From positions 1 through 64,000 of the forward strand of contig DATKPE010000033.1 of NCBI GenBank assembly GCA_035524335.1: a DNA stretch of 64,000 nt, written 5' to 3'. The translations under genes were made by a program, and so were the position numbers. Source of the stretch: DATKPE01 sp035524335 (GTDB taxonomy: Bacteria; Bacteroidota; Ignavibacteria; UBA10030; SZUA-254). Below the pieces are notes generated by a model that was given only the letters and a program-made list of their open reading frames with translations, made no database searches and was not told the DNA's origin. Positions 57,716-64,000 of the stretch are shown piece by piece; position 1 is the first letter of the stretch; each line of letters opens with the position of its first letter.

Positions 57716-59128
57716 ATGGATACTTTCGAATTCGACGATACCGAACACCGGGACGATTTCGATCAGAACAAAAGCGACGACGAACAGATTCAGCGCCTGC
57801 AGGAACACCTCCACGACCAGGGCTTTCTGAATATCGAGTCGCTCGAGGAAATCATCAATTATTACTTCGAAAAGGAACGGTTCGAAGATGCGCTCCATTT
57901 CACCTCCCTTCTGCTCGAACACCTGCCGTTCAATGCCGACGCATGGCAGAGAAAAGGGATCATCCTCAATCATCTTCAACGGCATGAGGAGGCGCTCGCC
58001 TGCTTCGACAAGGCGCTGGCGCTCAATCCCGTCGACGCCGAACTCTTTCTGAACCGGGGCATCGCGCTGGAACACCTCGGCCGCTATGAGGAAGCCCTCG
58101 CATCGCTCGACAAGCTCCTCGAACTCGATTCCTTCAATGAGGACGGACTCTTCAGCAAGGGGATCGTGTTCGAAAAGCTCGAGCGGTTCCCCGAGGCGAT
58201 CGGGATATTCCAGTATCTCCTCGACATCACCCCCCAGCACAAGGACGCCCTCTACGAGCTCGGCTACTGTTACGACTGTTCGAACAACCTCGAGGAGGCC
58301 CTCCGCTGTTACGAACGCCACCTCGACCTCGATCCGTTCAACTACAACGCCTGGTACAACCGCGGCATCGTCCTGAACCGGCTCGCCCGCTATTCCACCT
58401 CGATCGAGAGCTACGACCTCGCCATCGCGCTCCGGCCGGAGTTCACCGCCGCCTGGTACAACAAGGGAAACGCCTTCGCCAACCTCGGCAGACTGCACGA
58501 CGCGATCCACTGCTACCGCGAAACGCTCCGCATCGACGTGAAGGACATCCCCGCCTGGCATAATCTGGGCAACGCCTACGAGGAACTCGGCCTCTTCACG
58601 GAGGCGATCAAGTGCTTCACCCAGGCGATCAAATTTGATCCGACCCATTACGAATCGTACTTCGGCCGCGGGAGCTGTTACGATTCCCTCGCCCAGCACC
58701 GGAAGGCCTACAACGACTACAACAAGGCGCTCACCCTCTGCAAAACCTATCCCGAACTCTGGTACGCGAAGGCCGACGCGGCCTATAATCTCGGAAAGTG
58801 GAAGGAAGCGCTCTACAGCTACCGGATGACGGTCCGCTTCGATCCCGCCAATACCGAAGCCTGGTTCGACCTCGGCGAAACACTACTCGAATACGGATAT
58901 TTCAAGGAAGCCCTCAAATCGTTCAACAAATGCATCGAACTGGAACCGAAGTGGTCCGATCCCCACTACAGCAGGGCCAAGGTTCTCTTTCTCATGCGCA
59001 AGACGTTCGATGCCATCGAATCCCTCAAGACATCCTTCCAGCTCGACCCGCTCAAGAAAAACATGTTCGAACAGGAGTTTCCCGGCGTCCACTCGCTTTC
59101 GGAATTCACCCGCATCCTGAAAAAGTAG
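57716..59128 (+). CDS. Tetratricopeptide-repeat protein
   Basis: The 470-residue protein is built of about eleven TPR units from residue ~50 to the end, with repeated cores such as 'AWQRKGIILNHLQRHEEALACFDKALALNP' and 'AWYNKGNAFANLGRLHDAIHCY'. The acidic N-terminus ('FEFDDTEHRDDFDQNKSDDEQ') is disordered-looking. No signal peptide or membrane helix, so it is a cytoplasmic scaffold; partners unknown. The ATG at 57716 follows the promoter by about 50 bp. larE begins 26 bp after its stop. Confidence 0.88.
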   Translation: MDTFEFDDTEHRDDFDQNKSDDEQIQRLQEHLHDQGFLNIESLEEIINYYFEKERFEDALHFTSLLLEHLPFNADAWQRKGIILNHLQRHEEALACFDKALALNPVDAELFLNRGIALEHLGRYEEALASLDKLLELDSFNEDGLFSKGIVFEKLERFPEAIGIFQYLLDITPQHKDALYELGYCYDCSNNLEEALRCYERHLDLDPFNYNAWYNRGIVLNRLARYSTSIESYDLAIALRPEFTAAWYNKGNAFANLGRLHDAIHCYRETLRIDVKDIPAWHNLGNAYEELGLFTEAIKCFTQAIKFDPTHYESYFGRGSCYDSLAQHRKAYNDYNKALTLCKTYPELWYAKADAAYNLGKWKEALYSYRMTVRFDPANTEAWFDLGETLLEYGYFKEALKSFNKCIELEPKWSDPHYSRAKVLFLMRKTFDAIESLKTSFQLDPLKKNMFEQEFPGVHSLSEFTRILKK

Positions 59129-59154
59129 CCGGACCGAGCGGACCCGAACCCAGC

Positions 59155-60015
59155 ATGAACCGGGACCTAGAAGAGAAATATCTCCATCTGCAGTCGATTC
59201 TCCGTTCGATGGACTCCCTCGTCATCGGCTATTCCGGCGGGGTCGACAGCACACTCCTCCTGAAGGTCGCCGCCGACGTCCTGGGCGCCCGCGCACTCGC
59301 CGTCATCGGAAAATCCGAAACCTATCCGACCCGCGAATACGAGGAGGCGGTGAAGGTCGCCGCGGAGATCGGCGCCCGTGTGGCGGAAGTCCGGACCGAG
59401 GAAACCGACAACCTCAAATTCCGGGAGAACCCGGCCGACAGATGTTACTACTGCAAGACGGAACTTTTTTCGAAACTCCGCGCAATTGCGGCCGAACGAT
59501 CGATCCGGTGGATCGCCGACGGCACCATCGTCGACGACCTGTCCGACTTCCGGCCCGGCATGCTGGCGCGGTCGGAGCAGGAAGTCCGCTCGCCGCTCCT
59601 CGAGGCCGGATTCCGGAAGCAGGATGTCCGCGATCTCTCCCGGGAACTCAACCTGCCGACCTGGAACAAGGGCTCATTCGCCTGTCTCTCCTCCCGCTTT
59701 CCGTACGGGACGGGGATCACGAAGGAGAATCTTTCCCGGGTCGACCGGGCGGAATCGCTCTTCCGCGACAACGGTTTCCGGCATTTCCGGGTCCGACAGC
59801 ATGATGAACACACCGCCAGGATCGAAGTGGGTCCCGAGGAGATCGGGCGCCTGTTCGAGGGGGAACTGCGGACGGCGATCGTCGCGCGCCTGAAGGAGCT
59901 CGGCTTCACCTATGTGACCCTCGATCTGCAGGGATACCGCACCGGCTCGATGAACGAGGTTCTGCCGCAGGACCCTCACGGGACCGCGGGCGGCACTGCG
60001 CCGCTCCCGGCGTAA
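59155..60015 (+). CDS. larE: LarE-family ATP-dependent sulfur transferase
   Basis: The 286-residue protein is an ATP-pyrophosphatase with the PP-loop 'SGGVDS' (27-32), 'DGTIVDDLSDFRPG' and 'NKGSFACLSSRFPYGTGIT'. LarE supplies sulfur to the nickel-pincer cofactor of lactate racemase. Cys97, Cys100 and Cys177 match the three-cysteine pattern of LarE proteins that carry an iron-sulfur cluster, rather than the single sacrificial Cys type. No larA, larB or larC is in the window, so another thiolation role is possible. The ATG at 59155 begins the conserved fold. Confidence 0.85.
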   Translation: MNRDLEEKYLHLQSILRSMDSLVIGYSGGVDSTLLLKVAADVLGARALAVIGKSETYPTREYEEAVKVAAEIGARVAEVRTEETDNLKFRENPADRCYYCKTELFSKLRAIAAERSIRWIADGTIVDDLSDFRPGMLARSEQEVRSPLLEAGFRKQDVRDLSRELNLPTWNKGSFACLSSRFPYGTGITKENLSRVDRAESLFRDNGFRHFRVRQHDEHTARIEVGPEEIGRLFEGELRTAIVARLKELGFTYVTLDLQGYRTGSMNEVLPQDPHGTAGGTAPLPA

Positions 60016-60083
60016 CATTCCGCCCCGGGAACTCTGCGGGATTCCGGATGGTTTAACGATTATTGATGACAAGGATCGATCCG

Positions 60084-63000
60084 ATGAAACGTGCCGCTGT
60101 ACTGCTGTTCTGTTCCCTCGCGGTTCTGTTTTCCTCCGCCTCCGCCCAGGATACCCAGTTCGGTCAGAATAAGGTCCAGTACCGCGAATTCGAATGGTAC
60201 TACATCCAGTCGAACCACTTCGACGTCTATTACAGTCTCGGCGGGGAACAGCTGGCGGCCTTCGCGGCCGATATCGCCGAATCCTCCTACGCGCGGATCA
60301 GCGCGTCGTTCCGCTACCAGATCACGAACCGGATCGCCATCGTGGTCTATAATTCGCACAACGACTTTCAGCAGACGAACGTCGTGAATTCCTATCTCGA
60401 GGAAGGCATCGGCGGCGTGACCGAAATGTTCAAGAACCGGGTCGTCCTTCCCTTCGAGGGGGACTACAAGAAATTCCGGCACGTCATTCACCACGAACTC
60501 GTCCATGCCGTCATCAACGACATGTTCTACGGCGGGTCGATCCAGTCGATCATCACAAACAACATCACGCTCCAGCTTCCCCTCTGGTTCAACGAGGGGC
60601 TGGCGGAATACGAGTCGCTTCACTGGGATACGAACTCCGACATGTTCCTGCGCGACGCCGCCCTGCACGAGTATCTCCCGCCGATCAACCGGCTGGACGG
60701 GTATTTCGCCTACCGCGGAGGCCAGTCGGTCTGGAACTATATCGCGACCAAGTACGGGGAGCAGAAGATCTCGGAAATCCTGATGCGCATCAGGAGCTCG
60801 CACAATGTGGACCAGGGATTCCGCGCGGCGATCGGGCTCAACGTCGAGGAGCTCTCTGAGCGCTGGCAGAAGGAGCAGAAAGTGCTCTACTGGCCGGATA
60901 TCGCAAAACGGACGGAGGCGGAGGATTATGCGAAGCGCCTCACCGATCACCGGAAGGACGGCAGTTTTTACAACACGAGCCCGGCTCTTTCTCCGGCCGG
61001 CGACCGGCTTGCCTTCATCTCCAATCCGGACGCCTACTTCGACGTCTATATCATGAGCGCCGCCGACGGTTCCTCGCGCGACAAGCTCATCAGCGGCCAG
61101 CGCACGCCCGACTTTGAGGAGCTCCACCTTCTGACGCCCGGCATGTCGTGGTCCCCCGACTCCCGCTTTCTCGCCCTTGCGGCGAAAAGCAGTGACCAGG
61201 ACGCCATCATCATAAAAAATGTCCAGAACGGCGACGAACAGAAGATTGAACTCGGCCTCGACGGCATCTTCTCGGTCAGCTGGTCGCCGGAGGGAACCGA
61301 CTCCCTTCACCCGCGTCACCAGCTTGCCTTCATCGGACTCAAAAACGGCAGATCGGACATCTACACCTACGATCTGGACTCGCACCGGCTCGAAAACCTC
61401 ACGCACGATCCGTTCAGCGACGCCGACCCCTCCTGGTCCCCCGACGGCACGGCCATCTATTTCTGCTCCGACCGCGGCGACAACCTGGACCCCGACCGCA
61501 TCCCCGAAAACTTCAGGATGCAGCACTACGATTTTCACCAGCTCGATCTCTACCGGCTCGACCTCGCGACAAAAAAGATCTCCCGCCTGCTCCATCTTCC
61601 CCAAAGCGACGAGACGTCGCCCGTCGCCGCTCCGGACGGAAAACACCTCCTCTTCGTCTCCGACCTGAACGGGATCAACAACATCTATGCGCTCTCGCTC
61701 GACAGCGGGACCTACCGGCCGCTCACCAATTCCATCAGCGGTGTCTACCAGCTCTCCCTCTCGAAAGACGGGACAAAACTGGCCTTCAGCTCGCTCGTCT
61801 ACGCCGGCTTCGACCTCTTCATCCTCCGGAATCCCCTCGATCAGAAAACGCCCCTCGCATCGCTCGAACCGACGGAGTTCCTCCGGCAGCTTTCGCTCCG
61901 GCCCGCCCCCAGGCATGACGACGCCGGCCATCCGGACAGCGTCGCCATCGCGGATGATGTCGTGATCAGAACCGACACCCACGATACCAGCGGCGTCTTC
62001 GGCAACGCCGTGAAGCTCGACCTCCGCAATTATGTCTTCAACGACAACTACCGCGACCGGAAGGAACGGAAACCGGACACCGCGAGGTTCCCCCTTGCCG
62101 CGCATAATATCGATTCCCTCGGAAATTACGTGCCGACGAAATACAAGCTGAATTTTTCAACCGACATCGTCTACGGTAACGCCGGTTATAACACCTTCTA
62201 CGGCGTCCAGGGATCGACCATCATGGCGTTCAGCGACATGCTGGGCAACCATCAGATCTACCTCCTCACCGATCTCTACTTCGATTTCAAGAACAGCAAC
62301 CTCGCGCTTGCGTACATGTACCTCCCCAAGAGGATCGATTACGGCATCCAGATCTTTCACAGCGCAAGATTCCTCTACCTGGACGACGATACGCTCGGCG
62401 AGCATCTCTACCGCTTCCGCAATTACGGTCTGACCGGGATGGCGTCGTACCCCATCAATAAATTCAACCGCTGGGAGGGATCCCTCTCCTGGTTCAACAT
62501 CTCGCGGGAAAACATGGATATCCTGGACGAGCCCGCACAGACCCGGACAGTAATCCTCCCGTCGGTCAGCTACGTCCACGACAACAGTCTCTGGGGGATG
62601 ATTTCTCCCGACAACGGCGAGCGCTACAACTTCACCGCCATGGCAAGCCCGAAGATTCTCGGCCTGTCGCTCGGGTTCACGAGCATCCTGGGCGACTACA
62701 GAAATTACTATCACCTCGGGAAGAACTACACCTTCGCGCTCCGCCTGGCGGCGGGCGGCAGTTTCGGTCCCGATCCCCAGCGCTTCGTGGTCGGCGGCGT
62801 CGACAACTGGATCAACCGGCAGTTCGAAGGAAACCACATTCCGATCGACAGCGCCGAGGATTTCGTGTTCCTCACCTCGGGCGTCCCGCTCCGCGGCTAT
62901 AATTACAACGCCGAAATCGGAACGAAATACGGTCTGGTGAATCTCGAGATGCGATTCCCCTTCTTCGGATACTTTGCCGCCGGCCCGCTTCCCATCTTTT

Positions 63001-63245
63001 TCCAGAGTCTCTCGGGGGTCCTGTTTCTCGACGTCGGCGCCGCGTGGAATCACCGGAGCGACTTCAAGGCCTTCGACCGCGATGCGGGCGGCACGGTCTA
63101 CATGCGGGATCTCCTGTCGGGAATGGGCTACGGCCTCCGGGTCGCTTTCCTCGGATTTCTCCTCAAGATGGACGTGGCGTACGCCTACACGCTGAAGGAA
63201 TTTTCGGACCCGAAATTTTACCTCTCCCTCGGACCCGATTTCTGA
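60084..63245 (+). CDS. Fusion of zinc metalloprotease, TolB-like propeller and outer-membrane barrel
   Basis: The 1053-residue protein has a signal peptide (1-21). A peptidase MA-like domain (about 30-290) has the zinc motif His137-Glu138-x-x-His141 ('HHELVHAV') and the downstream Glu in 'WFNEGLAEYES'. TolB/PD40 beta-propeller repeats follow (about 305-600, for example 'DADPSWSPDGTAIYFCSDRG'), then a C-terminal beta-barrel-like region (about 690-1053) ending like Omp85 barrels. It would sit in the outer membrane with the protease and propeller in the periplasm or outside. Similar proteins occur in Bacteroidota and are usually left unnamed. The ATG at 60084 has AAGGA 8 nt upstream. Confidence 0.82.
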   Translation: MKRAAVLLFCSLAVLFSSASAQDTQFGQNKVQYREFEWYYIQSNHFDVYYSLGGEQLAAFAADIAESSYARISASFRYQITNRIAIVVYNSHNDFQQTNVVNSYLEEGIGGVTEMFKNRVVLPFEGDYKKFRHVIHHELVHAVINDMFYGGSIQSIITNNITLQLPLWFNEGLAEYESLHWDTNSDMFLRDAALHEYLPPINRLDGYFAYRGGQSVWNYIATKYGEQKISEILMRIRSSHNVDQGFRAAIGLNVEELSERWQKEQKVLYWPDIAKRTEAEDYAKRLTDHRKDGSFYNTSPALSPAGDRLAFISNPDAYFDVYIMSAADGSSRDKLISGQRTPDFEELHLLTPGMSWSPDSRFLALAAKSSDQDAIIIKNVQNGDEQKIELGLDGIFSVSWSPEGTDSLHPRHQLAFIGLKNGRSDIYTYDLDSHRLENLTHDPFSDADPSWSPDGTAIYFCSDRGDNLDPDRIPENFRMQHYDFHQLDLYRLDLATKKISRLLHLPQSDETSPVAAPDGKHLLFVSDLNGINNIYALSLDSGTYRPLTNSISGVYQLSLSKDGTKLAFSSLVYAGFDLFILRNPLDQKTPLASLEPTEFLRQLSLRPAPRHDDAGHPDSVAIADDVVIRTDTHDTSGVFGNAVKLDLRNYVFNDNYRDRKERKPDTARFPLAAHNIDSLGNYVPTKYKLNFSTDIVYGNAGYNTFYGVQGSTIMAFSDMLGNHQIYLLTDLYFDFKNSNLALAYMYLPKRIDYGIQIFHSARFLYLDDDTLGEHLYRFRNYGLTGMASYPINKFNRWEGSLSWFNISRENMDILDEPAQTRTVILPSVSYVHDNSLWGMISPDNGERYNFTAMASPKILGLSLGFTSILGDYRNYYHLGKNYTFALRLAAGGSFGPDPQRFVVGGVDNWINRQFEGNHIPIDSAEDFVFLTSGVPLRGYNYNAEIGTKYGLVNLEMRFPFFGYFAAGPLPIFFQSLSGVLFLDVGAAWNHRSDFKAFDRDAGGTVYMRDLLSGMGYGLRVAFLGFLLKMDVAYAYTLKEFSDPKFYLSLGPDF

Positions 63246-63251
63246 TGACGG

Positions 63252-64000
63252 TCAGCTGAGCGGAAGGGTGACGATGAACGTGCTTCCCGCACCCGGCTCG
63301 CTCTCGACCGCGATTGTGCCGTGGTGCAGGCCGACGATCCATTGTGCGATGGAGAGCCCGAGCCCGCTTCCCCCCATGTCGCGCGATCTCCCTTTCTCAA
63401 CCCGGTAAAACCTGTCGAAGATCTTATTCTGCTCTTCCGGCGCGATACCGACGCCCGTATCGGCGACGCGGATAACGGCATGCGCTTCCGTCCGGTCGGC
63501 GCTCAGGATGACGGTTCCCCCTTCGGGGGTGTATTTCACCGCATTGTCGAGAAGATTGAGGAACAGCTGGCGGAGGCGGACCGGATCGCCGAGGACGACC
63601 GCATCGGTGTTTCTCGAGAGGCGTACGGTGATCTGTTTTTTCGAGGCGATGACCTCGCTGTCCTCGTAGAGTTCCGCGATGAGATCGCGGATATTGACCG
63701 GCTGGAGCGGAATGTCGGCCAGATCGGCGTCGGCCTTGGCAAGAGCGAGGAGACTGTCGATAATGGTGGCCAGGCGGAGAATTTCCTCCAGGTTGCTGAC
63801 GAGGACGCGCCTGTATTCCTCGGGTTCCTTCGTATTCCGGAGGGCGAGCTCGACCTCCCCTCTCATGATCGTGAGAGGAGTCCGCAGTTCATGGGAAGCG
63901 TCGACGGAAAATTGCCGGATGCGGTCGAACGAGAGCCGGAGCCGTTCGATCATGTCATTGAAGGTGGCGACCAGCCGGCCGATTTCATCCTGGACGGCCC
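63252..64000 (-). CDS. Sensor histidine kinase, C-terminal part (cut by window end)
   Basis: The frame is open to the window edge, so the N-terminal sensor and membrane part lies outside. Visible are the end of a HAMP linker ('DEIGRLVATFNDMIERL'), HisKA with the phospho-accepting His in 'VDASHELRTPLTIMRGEVELAL', and HATPase_c ('NLLDNAVKYTPEGG', 'VADTGVGIAPEEQ', 'GGSGLGLSIAQWIVGLHHG'). It resembles the CusS/heavy-metal-type kinases. The stop lies 6 bp from the convergent protease-propeller gene. Confidence 0.92.
   Translation of the reverse strand, partial: AVQDEIGRLVATFNDMIERLRLSFDRIRQFSVDASHELRTPLTIMRGEVELALRNTKEPEEYRRVLVSNLEEILRLATIIDSLLALAKADADLADIPLQPVNIRDLIAELYEDSEVIASKKQITVRLSRNTDAVVLGDPVRLRQLFLNLLDNAVKYTPEGGTVILSADRTEAHAVIRVADTGVGIAPEEQNKIFDRFYRVEKGRSRDMGGSGLGLSIAQWIVGLHHGTIAVESEPGAGSTFIVTLPLS

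Noticed and set aside
60060..62105. Long open frame antisense to the protease-propeller gene (681 codons)
   Set aside because: Its Val/Asp/Glu-rich make-up is typical of antisense reading of a GC-rich gene.

Overview
The window looks like a chromosomal segment of a Gram-negative bacterium of the FCB group, most likely in the Ignavibacteria/Chlorobi/Bacteroidota neighbourhood. The clues are two secreted proteins ending in type IX secretion (T9SS) sorting domains with the 'NYPNPFNP' signature, a fused LpxC-FabZ enzyme, a three-subunit Bacteroidota-style succinate dehydrogenase/fumarate reductase, two tandem Skp genes next to bamA, and the gene order uppS-bamA-skp-skp-lpxD-lpxC/fabZ-lpxA. Composition is moderately GC-rich and even. 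No phage, insertion sequence or CRISPR array was seen. Taxonomy is inferred from gene content only.

Layout. 56-4825: large T9SS-exported subtilisin. 5.0-5.6 kb: a tRNA-Pro with two tandem copies of a GIY-YIG gene start. 5.6-12.6 kb, minus strand: MerR regulator, acpS, HAD phosphatase, a small conserved protein, a GT-C glycosyltransferase/TPR membrane protein, two unknown proteins and a sensor kinase. 12.7-15.9 kb: small T9SS protein, c-type cytochrome, TPR/pseudo-receiver protein, YetF-type protein. 16.0-19.3 kb: sdhCAB with promoter and terminator. 19.4-22.4 kb: ybaB-recR-two lipoproteins-ftsX. 22.4-22.8 kb: divergent control region. 22.8-32.9 kb: a compact ten-gene plus-strand run for outer-membrane biogenesis (uppS, bamA, skp, skp, lpxD, lpxC/fabZ, lpxA) followed by a lipoyl-transfer gene, panB and surE. 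32.9-37.4 kb: acyltransferase and response regulator, divergent from a patatin-barrel protein. 37.4-42.9 kb: archease, rtcB RNA ligase and an addA-type helicase-nuclease. 43-50 kb: hybrid sensor kinase, glycosyltransferase, hydrolase, membrane M28 peptidase. 50-57.6 kb, minus strand: dksA-lspA-rluD, ileS, and yggS-divIVA-punA. 57.7-64 kb: TPR protein, larE, a metalloprotease/TolB-propeller/barrel protein, and the 3' part of a sensor kinase cut by the window end.

How it fits together. Much of the window serves the cell envelope: lipid A synthesis, barrel assembly, undecaprenyl lipid supply, lipoprotein signal peptide cleavage, T9SS cargo and surface glycosylation. The rest is core metabolism, RNA/DNA repair and signalling. 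Reading the intergenic regions gave a repeated promoter pattern, TTGNNN-17 bp-TANNTT, in front of about fourteen transcription units. A few of these sit so close to the start codon that the mRNA may be leaderless.

Most notable observations: a tRNA-Pro/GIY-YIG tandem duplication in which the nuclease tail is encoded by a broken tRNA copy; an isoleucyl-tRNA synthetase with the class I signature changed to G-I-H-H; a possible DnaA-box cluster in the AT-rich gap after addA; an AddA-type nuclease with four putative iron-sulfur cysteines and no addB neighbour; a receiver domain lacking its phosphorylatable aspartate; and a protease-propeller-barrel fusion.
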